DNA of 7,659 nucleotides. It comes from Geodermatophilaceae bacterium (GTDB lineage Bacteria; Actinomycetota; Actinomycetes; Mycobacteriales; Geodermatophilaceae). Both the position numbers and the translations under genes were made by a program. The DNA lies in the NCBI GenBank assembly GCA_013811805.1, contig JACCUM010000031.1, forward strand, positions 1 to 7,659. Reading direction: 5' to 3'. Every line of letters begins with the position of its first letter. Position 1 is the first letter of the stretch. The notes beneath the pieces were generated by a model. That model was given only the letters and a program-made list of their open reading frames with translations, ran no database searches and was not told the origin of the DNA. This document shows positions 1-6,695 of this stretch, piece by piece.

Positions 1-389
1 TCTATGCGCCCGACGAGTTCCGGACCTCTGATCACGATCCGGTGCTGGTCGGACTGGCCCTGGACGGGCTACCGGGCTCGACCGTGACCGCGAATCCGAG
101 CCGGCTATGGCCACCGAATCACATGTATCGGACGGTCGAGGTGACTGCGCGTTCGGCAGCCGGCGTTGCGCTGACCGTCGCGATTGTGTCGGTGACCTCG
201 TCCGAGCCCGACTGCGGTGGTGACTTCGGCGAATTCTGCAACGACATCGTTCAGGTCGACCAGGACACCCTTCAACTCCGGTCGGAGCGGTATGCCGAAG
301 CCGGTCGGACGTACACGATCGTGGTGACCGTGACCGACGGGACGCAGACGGTGTTCGAGACTTTGACGGTCAGGGTCGCCAAGCGCTAG
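1..389 (+). CDS. Secreted endonuclease/exonuclease/phosphatase-family nuclease, 3' end only
   Basis: The frame is open from base 3 and ends with TAG at 387-389, giving 128 visible residues; the start lies upstream of the window. The first residues contain SDHDPVLVGL, the C-terminal signature of the EEP (DNase I-like) fold, in which the Asp-His pair (visible residues 10-11) belongs to the active site. It is typical of ExeM/NucH-like extracellular nucleases. After this comes a domain of about 100 residues with an LWPPNH motif, two cysteines (EPDC and EFC) and a late LRSER...GRTYTIVVTVTDGT stretch. This is the pattern of bacterial Ig-like domains appended to secreted enzymes. No LPXTG or transmembrane tail follows, so I infer release rather than wall anchoring. 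The GTG at base 42 is internal to the nuclease motif and is not a start. The gene converges on the next one with 9 bp between stops. Family call firm; DNA versus phosphoester substrate not decided here. Confidence 0.8.
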   Translation, partial: YAPDEFRTSDHDPVLVGLALDGLPGSTVTANPSRLWPPNHMYRTVEVTARSAAGVALTVAIVSVTSSEPDCGGDFGEFCNDIVQVDQDTLQLRSERYAEAGRTYTIVVTVTDGTQTVFETLTVRVAKR

Positions 390-398
390 CCACCGGGC

Positions 399-641
399 TC
401 AGCCGGACTTGCGACGGTGAGTTCGTTGCTGTTTGTCGTTGGGATGCAGGGACATTCCGGTCCCGTTGAGGTGCTCCTCGCCGGTGCGCTCGGCGGCCTT
501 CGCGTTCTTCGCCTCAAGTGCCTGACGGAAGGTGTCGCGGGTCTTGTCGTCGGCGCCTGACACTTGTCCCTGAGTTTCGGCCGCTGACGCGGGCTTGCTG
601 GACTTCGACTCTGACTTGGACACCGTCTTCTTCTCGGCCAT
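399..641 (-). CDS. Small DUF5302-like protein (80 aa), function unknown
   Basis: This codes for 80 residues starting MAEKKTVSKSESKSS and ending QQRTHRRKSG. The N-terminal 35 residues are rich in Lys, Ser, Ala and Glu and look disordered. A short likely helix follows (DTFRQALEAKNAKAAER), then a basic tail. A RxxFRxALExKxAK helix followed by a C-terminal RRKSG is what I recall of the actinobacterial DUF5302 family, whose members are about 60-80 residues and have no known function. The ATG at 641-639 is chosen over upstream in-frame starts because GGGAGGAG sits six bases before it. No signal peptide or membrane segment is visible, so it is probably cytosolic. It is transcribed away from the HAD/GH65 operon and is not evidently linked to it. 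The basic tail could suggest nucleic-acid or ribosome contact, but that is only an inference. Confidence 0.72.
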   Translation of the reverse strand: MAEKKTVSKSESKSSKPASAAETQGQVSGADDKTRDTFRQALEAKNAKAAERTGEEHLNGTGMSLHPNDKQQRTHRRKSG

Positions 642-824
642 GACGGGCTCCTCCCGGGCGGCCGCGTCACAGCGGATCCGCGAATCGTGCTCGAATGATC
701 GTGGTTCATCCCATCGTTCCCTACTGCCGTCGGCAACCCGGTTTCCGCCTCCGATACCGGCCTGTCTCAGATCATCCGGAGCGCCCTGTGCGCTACCGAT
801 CGGTATGGCGTTAGCGTTGCCGCC
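642..824. promoter_or_regulatory. Divergent intergenic region between the DUF5302-like gene and the HAD gene
   Basis: This 183-bp gap must hold promoters for both directions. For the minus strand, TTGCCG (complement of 731-736) and TGGGAT (complement of 708-713) are 17 bp apart and could be -35/-10 elements for the small protein, though the -10 is imperfect. For the plus strand, TAGCGT at 812-817 fits the actinobacterial TANNNT -10 pattern and ends seven bases before the ATG at 825. This would give a leaderless mRNA and would explain why that gene has no Shine-Dalgarno sequence. No convincing -35 accompanies it. No operator palindrome stands out. All assignments are by eye and weak. Confidence 0.3.
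648..655 (-). promoter_or_regulatory. Ribosome-binding site fixing the DUF5302-like start
   Basis: The complement reads GGGAGGAG, a near-perfect anti-16S match, with six bases to the ATG at 641-639. It rules out the longer in-frame alternatives that begin upstream. Confidence 0.75.
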
Positions 825-1580
825 ATGTTGGGTCTGCCCGCGGGGATTCGGGCCTGTCTTTTCGATGTTGACGGGGTGCTCACCGAGACGGCGATCGTGC
901 ACCGAGCAGCGTGGCGGCGAACATTCGACACGTTCCTCTCGGGATATCCGGGGCTGACTCCCGAGCAGGCTGCGCCGTTCACCGACGCGGACTACAACGC
1001 CCACGTCGACGGAAAGCCGCGGAAGGACGGCGTACGCGACTTTTTGGCATCCCGGGAGATCAACCTGCCGGAGGGGTCCGTTGAGGACGGTCCGGATGCG
1101 GCCACCGTCGAGGGAGTCGCCACCCGCAAGAACGACTTGATCCTCGCCGAGCTGGAGGAGAACGGAGTCACCCCATACCCCGGGTCATTGCGTTATCTCG
1201 AGGCCGCCCGGTCGGCCGGATTGCGGATTGCCGCCGTGACCGCATCGGCCAACGGCGAGCAGGTAATCGAGGCCGGCGGCTTCACGGAATACTGCGAGGT
1301 TCGGATCGACGGCCTGGTCGCTGAGCGGGACAACCTCAGGGGCAAGCCGGCCCCCGACCCGTTTCTCGCCGGGGCGCGGGCACTGGGGGTGGACGCGTCC
1401 GAGGCGGCAGTCTTCGAGGACGCGATCTCCGGTGTCCAGGCCGGCCGCGCCGGCAACTTCGGCTTCGTCATCGGAGTGAACCGGGTGGGTCAGGCCGAGG
1501 CACTTCGCGCACATGGCGCTGACATCGTCGTCGACGATCTCGCCGAACTGCTCGACGATGATGCGGGCGCCCGCTCATGA
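825..1580 (+). CDS. pgmB: HAD-superfamily beta-phosphoglucomutase-like enzyme
   Basis: The 251-residue product most likely interconverts beta-glucose-1-phosphate and glucose-6-phosphate in the cytosol through an aspartyl-phosphate. HAD motif I is DVDGVLT with nucleophile Asp14 and acid/base Asp16. Motif II is AVTAS (Thr139), motif III is GKPAPDPF (Lys174), and motif IV is FEDAISGVQAG (Glu198, Asp199). The helical cap lies between residues about 25 and 120 and includes VDGKPRKDGVRDFL, the beta-phosphoglucomutase cap signature that separates it from phosphatases and haloacid dehalogenases. Length is slightly above the usual 220-240. The protein resembles mycobacterial Rv3400, which has a short extra N-terminus; no ATG lies in frame upstream here, so 825 is the best start although it has no Shine-Dalgarno (possibly leaderless). 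It is followed directly by the GH65 gene, whose inverting phosphorolysis would supply beta-glucose-1-phosphate. Alternative: another sugar-phosphate mutase or phosphatase of the same subfamily. Confidence 0.85.
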   Translation: MLGLPAGIRACLFDVDGVLTETAIVHRAAWRRTFDTFLSGYPGLTPEQAAPFTDADYNAHVDGKPRKDGVRDFLASREINLPEGSVEDGPDAATVEGVATRKNDLILAELEENGVTPYPGSLRYLEAARSAGLRIAAVTASANGEQVIEAGGFTEYCEVRIDGLVAERDNLRGKPAPDPFLAGARALGVDASEAAVFEDAISGVQAGRAGNFGFVIGVNRVGQAEALRAHGADIVVDDLAELLDDDAGARS

Positions 1581-1605
1581 CCCATTGCCCCGCCCGCTCA
1601 TGACC
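1568..1605 (+). repeat. 15-bp direct repeat, period 23, at the pgmB/GH65 junction
   Basis: CGCCCGCTCATGACC occurs perfectly at 1568-1582 and again at 1591-1605. Each copy contains ATGA. In the first copy the TGA (1578-1580) is the stop of the HAD gene; in the second, the ATG (1600-1602) is the best start of the GH65 gene. The simplest reading is a short tandem duplication of an ancestral ATGA stop/start overlap. Confidence 0.9.
1577..1603 (+). other. Candidate 8-codon minicistron linking pgmB to GH65 by two ATGA overlaps
   Basis: An ATG at 1577-1579 overlaps the HAD stop (TGA 1578-1580). Reading from it gives MTHCPARS and then TGA at 1601-1603, which overlaps the GH65 ATG at 1600-1602. The open frame and both overlaps are seen directly. 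Translation by termination-reinitiation is an inference, favoured by the absence of a Shine-Dalgarno sequence before either ATG. The peptide itself need have no function; the frame may only carry ribosomes from the first gene to the second. Confidence 0.45.
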
Positions 1606-3963
1606 TTCGCCAATGAGACGCGACACACCTCCTTCACCGACACCTGGAAGCTGCGGGAGGACGGCTTCGATCCCGATCGCCTGGGACATCTCGAGTCGCT
1701 GTTCGCCCTGTCCAACGGCCACATCGGGCTGCGCGGCAGTCTCGAGGAGGGTGAGCCCCGCCGGCTCCCGGGTAGCTATCTGAACGGGCTGTACGAGGAA
1801 CGCGTCCTGCCGCACGCCGAGGCGGGATACGGATTCCCCGAGTCCGGGCAGACCGTGGTCAACGTCGCCGACGGGAAGCTCATCCGCCTGCTGGTTGGCG
1901 ATTCACCGCTCGATCTCGCCTATGGCGAAGTGATCCACCACGAGCGGACGCTGGATCTCAGAACCGGCCTGCTGCACCGCTGTACCGAATGGCGCTCACC
2001 GAACGGTCGATCGGTCCGGGTTCGTTCGCAGCGCCTGGTCTCCCTGGTACGGCGCTCCATTGCCGCCATCTACTACGAGGTCGAGCCGATCGATGCCGAT
2101 GGTGACCTCTATGTGGCCATCCAGTCCGATCTACTGGCCAACGACAACACCTCGGAGGGACCGAGTTCGGATCCCCGCTCGGCGGCGCGGGTACCCCCCC
2201 TGGTCGGCGAGCTTTCCGCCGGCAAGGACACCCGCGCGGTGCTGGGCCACGTGACGCGGAGCAGCCGCCTGCGGATGGCGGTGGGGATGGATCATGAGCT
2301 GGAGCTTCCCGATCGCTCGAGCACCTCCCTCGACGTCAACACCGACGTCGCCCGGTTCACGGTTTCGGCGCGATTGCCGGTGGGGTCCAAGCTGCGGCTG
2401 GTGAAGTACCTTGCCTACGGCTGGTCCAGCCGTCGCTCGGCGCACGCGCTGCGCGATCAGGTCGAGGGGGCGCTGGCCACCTCCAAGCTGTCCGGTTGGG
2501 ATGTCCTGGTCAACGAACAGCGAAAGTTCCTCGACGACCACTGGGCCGCAGCCGATGTGGAGATCGAGGGCGACGACGAGATGCAGCAGGCCGTCCGAGT
2601 GGCGATGTTCCACGTCCTGCAAGCCGCCGTACGGGCCGAACGCCGGGCGATCCCGGCCAAGGGGCTCACCGGTCCGGGATATGACGGTCATACTTTCTGG
2701 GACACCGAGAGCTATGTCCTGCCGGTCCTCACCTACACCACACCGTGGGCCGCCCGTGACGCCTTGATCTGGCGGCATTCCACGCTGGACCGGGCTCGGG
2801 AACGAGCCGCCGTGCTGGGCCAACAGGGCGCAGCGTTTCCGTGGCGCACGATCAATGGTGCCGAGTGCTCGGGCTACTGGCCGGCCGGAACGGCGGCATT
2901 CCATATCAATGCCGACATTGCCGACGCGGTCGCTCGCTACTACGGGGCCACCGGAGATACAGACTTCGATCGCGACTACGGTGTCGAGATCCTGATCGAG
3001 ACCGCCCGGCTGTGGATGTCCTTGGGACACTTCGCCGCCGACGGCGGGTTTCGGATCGACGGGGTCACCGGACCCGACGAGTATTCGGCGATCACCGACG
3101 ACAACACGTTCACCAACCTGATGGCCCAACGCAACCTTCGTGAGGCCGCCGCTGCTGTGCACCGTCAGGAGGCCGTAGCCGCCCGGCTCGGTGCGGATCA
3201 GGACGAAGTCGAATCGTGGGGCCGGGCCGCCGACGCGGTCGTGATCCCGTACGACGAGCGCCTGCAGGTTCACCAGCAGTCCGAGGATTTCACCGAGCAC
3301 GACGAATGGGACTTCGCCCGCACTCCTGCCGAGCACTATCCGTTGCTGCTGCATGCGCCGTACTTCGAGCTCTACCGCAAGCAGGTCATCAAACAGGCCG
3401 ATCTGGTCATGGCGATGTACCTGCGTGGCGACGCGTTCACGCCGGAGCAGAAGGTGCGCAACTTCGCCTATTACGAGGCTCGCACCGTTCGGGATTCGTC
3501 GCTCTCGGCGGCTCAGCAGGCGGTTGTCGCCGCCGAAGTCGGGCACCTCGAGCTTGCCTACGACTACTGGGCAGAGACCATCTTCACCGACCTGTACAAC
3601 CTGCACGGCAACAGCGTTCAGGGACTGCATCTGGCGGCCCTGGCCGGCGCGTGGACGGTCGCCGTCAGCGGCTTCGGTGGGATGCGGGACTACAACGGCC
3701 GAGTGACCTTCGCGCCACGACTGCCGCCCAAGCTGACCCGACTGGCCTTCCGCATCCTGGTCGAAGGGCGCGCGATCACCGTCAAGGTCGGCAAGGACTC
3801 AGCTACCTACCACCTCGTCGATGGCAGGGAGTTCACCAGCAGCCACCACGGGCGGGAGTTCACCATCACCGTCGATCAGCCGGTGACCCTGCCGATCCCC
3901 GAGGCTCCGAAGGTCGACCCCGTGCATCAGCCGAAGGGCCGCGAGCCGATCCACCGGGACTGA
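1600..3963 (+). CDS. Glycoside hydrolase family 65 protein, probable disaccharide phosphorylase
   Basis: The 787 residues have the three-part GH65 layout: N-terminal beta-sandwich (about 12-270, with FALSNGHIGLRG), (alpha/alpha)6 catalytic barrel (about 330-690) and a small C-terminal beta domain. HTFWDTE (Trp367-Glu370) is in the substrate site. The general acid is Glu494 in GVTGPDEYS. KQAD (598-601) and the serine-rich RDSSLS (631-636) are the acceptor/phosphate loops. GH65 phosphorylases invert alpha-glucosides such as maltose, trehalose, kojibiose or nigerose to beta-glucose-1-phosphate, which fits the upstream beta-phosphoglucomutase. The substrate cannot be read from sequence. Length and motifs match mycobacterial Rv3401. 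ATGs at 1513, 1558 and 1561 are also in frame, but 1600 gives the family length and lies at an ATGA overlap; none has a Shine-Dalgarno. Arg631 replaces the His I expect in characterised phosphorylases, so a hydrolase or altered activity is possible. Confidence 0.88.
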   Translation: MTFANETRHTSFTDTWKLREDGFDPDRLGHLESLFALSNGHIGLRGSLEEGEPRRLPGSYLNGLYEERVLPHAEAGYGFPESGQTVVNVADGKLIRLLVGDSPLDLAYGEVIHHERTLDLRTGLLHRCTEWRSPNGRSVRVRSQRLVSLVRRSIAAIYYEVEPIDADGDLYVAIQSDLLANDNTSEGPSSDPRSAARVPPLVGELSAGKDTRAVLGHVTRSSRLRMAVGMDHELELPDRSSTSLDVNTDVARFTVSARLPVGSKLRLVKYLAYGWSSRRSAHALRDQVEGALATSKLSGWDVLVNEQRKFLDDHWAAADVEIEGDDEMQQAVRVAMFHVLQAAVRAERRAIPAKGLTGPGYDGHTFWDTESYVLPVLTYTTPWAARDALIWRHSTLDRARERAAVLGQQGAAFPWRTINGAECSGYWPAGTAAFHINADIADAVARYYGATGDTDFDRDYGVEILIETARLWMSLGHFAADGGFRIDGVTGPDEYSAITDDNTFTNLMAQRNLREAAAAVHRQEAVAARLGADQDEVESWGRAADAVVIPYDERLQVHQQSEDFTEHDEWDFARTPAEHYPLLLHAPYFELYRKQVIKQADLVMAMYLRGDAFTPEQKVRNFAYYEARTVRDSSLSAAQQAVVAAEVGHLELAYDYWAETIFTDLYNLHGNSVQGLHLAALAGAWTVAVSGFGGMRDYNGRVTFAPRLPPKLTRLAFRILVEGRAITVKVGKDSATYHLVDGREFTSSHHGREFTITVDQPVTLPIPEAPKVDPVHQPKGREPIHRD

Positions 3964-4011
3964 TTGGTCCCGGTAGCCAGCCGTCAGTAGACGCGTCCGG
4001 GCCGTTTTCGG

Positions 4012-5388
4012 TCAGTGCTTCCAGCGGGTGAGCGCCGTGATCTCCTCGGGGGAGGAGCCGCCGAACAGCTCTATCTCGTAGCGGCGCAGTTCGGCGATGG
4101 TGGTGGCGAGTTCGACGCCGAAGGCGGCCCGGATCGCCGGCTCCTTCTCGAAGGCCGCCACCGCCTTCTCCAAGGAGGACGGCAACGGCTCGATGCCCGC
4201 CGCCGTGCGCTCCCCGGCGGACAGCGTCGCCGGGTCCACATTCACCGGCGCCGGGAGGATGGCCTGCTCGGCGAGACCGGCCAGACCGGCGGCCAGCAGT
4301 CCGGCGACGAGCAGGTACGGGTTTGCTGCCGCGTCAACACACTTCACCTCGAGGTTTGCCGCTCGGTCTCGATTGCCGAGCGGGCCGGTGATGAGGCGCA
4401 GTGCGGTCTCACGGTTCTCCAACCCCCAGCAGGCGAAGGCTCCAGCCCAGTGGGAGGGGATCAGTCTCAGGTACGAAGCGACGCTGGGGGCACCGATGGC
4501 CAGCAGTGCAGCGAGCCGATTCAGGATGCCGGCGCAAAAGGAGGCTGCGGTCGTCGAAAGGCCGAACTCGCCATCCCCGCCGGTCATCAGATTCGTGTCA
4601 TCCGACCAGATGGACAGGTGTACATGCGCACCGTTGCCCACTCCATCGGCCAGTACCTTGGGAGAGAAGGAAGCCCGCAGGCCATGCCGAAGGGAAACCG
4701 CACGCACGGTCTCCCGGACCAGCACGAACGTGTCCGCGGCATCGACCGGGTTCTGCGCGGCGACAGATATCTCCAACTGCCCGGAGGCGTACTCCGGGTG
4801 CAGCTGATCCACCGAGACGCCTTGCGCAGCAAGTGCGGACAGCAGGTCAACGCAGTAGTCCGACAACTCACTGATCCGCGTCATGCCGTAGGCCGGTCCC
4901 TGACAGGCGGCGATGAAATCGTCTCCGTCGCCGACGCTGACCGCCCACTCGACCTCGAATGCCAGTTGGGCTGTCAGGCCGACATCAGCCAGGGCATCGA
5001 CGAGCCGACGGGCCAGTAGGCGTGAGCACTGCGGATGGGCCGCACCTTCCTGGTCGAAGCGGTCCACCGGAGCCCACGCCCAGCCCGGTTGACCGGCCAG
5101 AACGGTGAGCCGACCGACGTCTGGATGCAGCCGAAGATCACCCACCGGAGAGCCGGCATGTGTGCCAGACAAGATCATGTCGTCGAGCCGGAAGGCGTCG
5201 AAGACCGGTGACATGCCGACACCCCAGGCGGCAGCCGCCGGCAGCTTGGCCACCGGCACCGTCTTCACCCGAGTGATGCCGGAGTTGTCGACGAAGGTAA
5301 GGGCAACGCCATGGACGCCGGCATCCTCGAGATCGCCGAGAAACTCACTCGCCTGCTGCTCCCGCGCTAGACGGTCCTGGATCTCCAT
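4012..5388 (-). CDS. Glutamine-synthetase-like ligase, probable gamma-glutamyl-amine synthetase (FluG/NodGS GS half)
   Basis: The 458 residues have a GS beta-grasp domain (about 20-110) and catalytic domain (115-458). ATP, metal and glutamate ligands are present; E. coli GlnA equivalents are in brackets: Glu145 and Glu147 (E129, E131) in FEVEW, Glu199 and Glu206 (E212, E220), His255 (H269) in GNGAHVHLS, Arg308 (R321), Arg326 (R339), Arg331 (R344), Glu347 (E357). The ammonia site is not kept: Trp314 stands where E327 would be, and the FDGSS loop holding D50 is replaced by GVGMSPVF. Lys349 replaces R359. There is no NLYDLP adenylylation site. This points to ATP-dependent gamma-glutamylation of an organic amine rather than nitrogen assimilation. 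The start is set by GGGAG seven bases upstream; the open frame extends further 5' but antisense to the neighbour. It is divergent from an amidohydrolase that would complete a FluG-like pair. Substrate unknown. Confidence 0.85.
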   Translation of the reverse strand: MEIQDRLAREQQASEFLGDLEDAGVHGVALTFVDNSGITRVKTVPVAKLPAAAAWGVGMSPVFDAFRLDDMILSGTHAGSPVGDLRLHPDVGRLTVLAGQPGWAWAPVDRFDQEGAAHPQCSRLLARRLVDALADVGLTAQLAFEVEWAVSVGDGDDFIAACQGPAYGMTRISELSDYCVDLLSALAAQGVSVDQLHPEYASGQLEISVAAQNPVDAADTFVLVRETVRAVSLRHGLRASFSPKVLADGVGNGAHVHLSIWSDDTNLMTGGDGEFGLSTTAASFCAGILNRLAALLAIGAPSVASYLRLIPSHWAGAFACWGLENRETALRLITGPLGNRDRAANLEVKCVDAAANPYLLVAGLLAAGLAGLAEQAILPAPVNVDPATLSAGERTAAGIEPLPSSLEKAVAAFEKEPAIRAAFGVELATTIAELRRYEIELFGGSSPEEITALTRWKH

Positions 5389-5479
5389 GCCGATACTCCC
5401 GTTCAGCGACGTGTGGTTAGCGCAGACCCTAGGGGTTACCAATTGACCAGCCAGCGGACAAACTGACGCGGAAGTCCTA
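5389..5479. promoter_or_regulatory. Shared divergent promoter region of the GS-like and amidohydrolase genes
   Basis: The 91-bp gap is the only place for both promoters. On the minus strand TTGTCC (complement of 5456-5461) is 17 bp from TAACCC (complement of 5433-5438), a fair -35 with a poor -10. On the plus strand TTGACC (5443-5448) is a good -35 without a clear -10. The possible -35 boxes lie only a few bases apart, so one regulator could control both genes. Candidate operator elements are an 8-bp palindrome CCCTAGGG (5427-5434), CAATTG just beside it, and GGTTA repeated at 5415-5419 and 5434-5438 roughly two helical turns apart. No GlnR box pattern fits. The regulator is not in the window. 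Confidence 0.35.
5396..5400 (-). promoter_or_regulatory. Ribosome-binding site fixing the GS-like start
   Basis: The complement reads GGGAG with seven bases to the ATG at 5388-5386. This chooses the 458-residue product over forms extended across the intergenic region and into the opposing gene. Confidence 0.65.
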
Positions 5480-6658
5480 ATGGAAGGCAGGAGCAGATTG
5501 AGTCTGCGATCCACTGTGGACGAGTTACTCGTCGTGGACCACCACTGCCACGGGGTACTGCGCCGCGACGTCGACCGGGCCGACTTCGAGTCGATGCTCA
5601 CCGAGGGCGATCGACGCGGACCGCTGAGCCCGACGCTGTTCGACTCGCAGATCGGTTACGCACTCCGCCGCTGGTGCGCACCGGTTCTCGATCTCGAACC
5701 GCGCACTGCGCCCGAGGAGTACCTCCAGCGCCGAGCCGAGCTCGGACACGCAGAGGTCACCCGGCGATTCCTGCGGGCCGCGGGAACCGGCACCTACCTG
5801 GTCGATACCGGCTTTGTTCCGGAGCCGCTTCTCGGCCCGGCGGAGCTGGCCGAGGCCGTCGGCGGCGAGTCCCACGAGATCGTGCGTCTGGAGCAGGTCG
5901 CCGAACAGGTGGTGGCCGGGGGAGTGGATGCCTCCCGGTTCGCCGAGGATGTCCGGGAACGACTGGCAGACCGTACGGCGACGGCGGTCGGTGTCAAGTC
6001 CATCGCGGCCTATCGGGCGGGGCTGGATCTTCCGAGCGAGCAGCCCGCCGACAGCGAGGTTGCTGTCGCGGCCGGGCGCTGGCTGGCTGATGTGGAGGCC
6101 GGCGCCGGCCCGCGCTGCAACGACCGGCTTCTGCACAGCTTCCTGGTCTGGACCGGGATCGAGCTGGGCAAGCCGGTGCAGTTCCACGTGGGGCTGGGTG
6201 ACTCCGACGCTGATCTGCGCCGTGCCAACCCGTTGCTGCTGACGCCGTTGCTGCGCGCAACCCAGAGCCGCGGCGTTCCGATCATGCTGTTGCACAACTA
6301 CCCGTTCCACCGTTACGCCGGTTATCTGGCGCAGGTCTTCAGCCACGTCTTCGTCGACCTCGGCCTGGCTACCCACAACCTCGGCCGGGCCTCTGGACGG
6401 GTGATCGGTGAATTGTTGGAGCTGACGCCGTTCGGCAAGGTGCTGTTCTCCTCCGATGCGTTCGGGCTACCGGAGCTCTACCACCTGGGCACTCTGCTGT
6501 TCCGCCGCGGCTTGACCGGCGTGCTCCTGGAAGGGGTATTGGATGGGAGTTGGACCGAGCCCGACGCCGAGCGCATCGCCGGCATGATCTTGGCCGGCAA
6601 CGCAATCCGAGCCTATGGTCTGGACTCCGCGTGCCCTAGCTCTGCCGATCGGCGTTGA
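5480..6658 (+). CDS. Amidohydrolase-superfamily metal-dependent hydrolase (FluG/NodGS N-terminal-domain type)
   Basis: The 392-residue TIM-barrel hydrolase of the Amidohydro_2 kind carries the metal ligands of the superfamily: HxH at His22/His24 (VDHHCHG), a possible bridging Lys173 (VGVKSIAAYR), His236 (VQFHVGLGDSD), His272 (LLHNYPFHR) and Asp326 (LFSSDAFGLPE). No signal peptide or membrane segment is visible, so it is cytosolic. It lies back-to-back with a GS-like ligase. The eukaryotic FluG and plant NodGS proteins join these two domains in one chain, so a shared pathway is likely, for example making and opening a gamma-glutamyl amide; the reaction itself is inferred, not seen. The ATG at 5480 has GGAAG five bases upstream. 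A TTG at 5498 with AGGAG four bases upstream is an alternative start and would remove six residues; both precede the HxH motif. No convincing terminator follows. Confidence 0.82.
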   Translation: MEGRSRLSLRSTVDELLVVDHHCHGVLRRDVDRADFESMLTEGDRRGPLSPTLFDSQIGYALRRWCAPVLDLEPRTAPEEYLQRRAELGHAEVTRRFLRAAGTGTYLVDTGFVPEPLLGPAELAEAVGGESHEIVRLEQVAEQVVAGGVDASRFAEDVRERLADRTATAVGVKSIAAYRAGLDLPSEQPADSEVAVAAGRWLADVEAGAGPRCNDRLLHSFLVWTGIELGKPVQFHVGLGDSDADLRRANPLLLTPLLRATQSRGVPIMLLHNYPFHRYAGYLAQVFSHVFVDLGLATHNLGRASGRVIGELLELTPFGKVLFSSDAFGLPELYHLGTLLFRRGLTGVLLEGVLDGSWTEPDAERIAGMILAGNAIRAYGLDSACPSSADRR

Positions 6659-6695
6659 TCGCCGGGTACCTCGGGCCATCACCGCCCGGGCATGA

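Noticed and set aside
1513..1599. Longer GH65 starts at 1513, 1558 or 1561
   Set aside because: They have no Shine-Dalgarno, overlap the HAD gene by 20-68 bases, and add residues absent from the family; the ATG at 1600 gives the usual length. 1558/1561 cannot be fully excluded.
2131..3630. Long minus-strand open frame of 499 codons opposite the GH65 gene
   Set aside because: Its composition follows the codon bias of the GH65 gene, it has no family motif, and the opposite strand encodes a complete GH65 protein.
3969..4006. CCCGG / CCGGG stem followed by CCGTTTT between the convergent GH65 and GS-like genes as a terminator
   Set aside because: Only five pairs with a 23-base loop and four T residues; too weak to call, though a terminator would be expected here.
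3216..4031. Plus-strand open frame of 271 codons overlapping the GH65 3' end
   Set aside because: Arg/Gly/Pro-rich product typical of an out-of-frame reading of high-GC sequence; no motif.
4015..5019. Plus-strand open frame of 334 codons opposite the GS-like gene
   Set aside because: Antisense shadow of a gene with clear catalytic motifs.
5415..5465. GlnR operator upstream of the GS-like gene
   Set aside because: GTTAC at 5436-5440 is followed after six bases by ACCAG, which does not fit the GTnAC-n6-GaAAC arrangement.
5389..5601. Upstream extension of the GS-like open frame to 5601
   Set aside because: The extension is antisense to the amidohydrolase start, has no GS homology, and a good ribosome-binding site supports the ATG at 5388.
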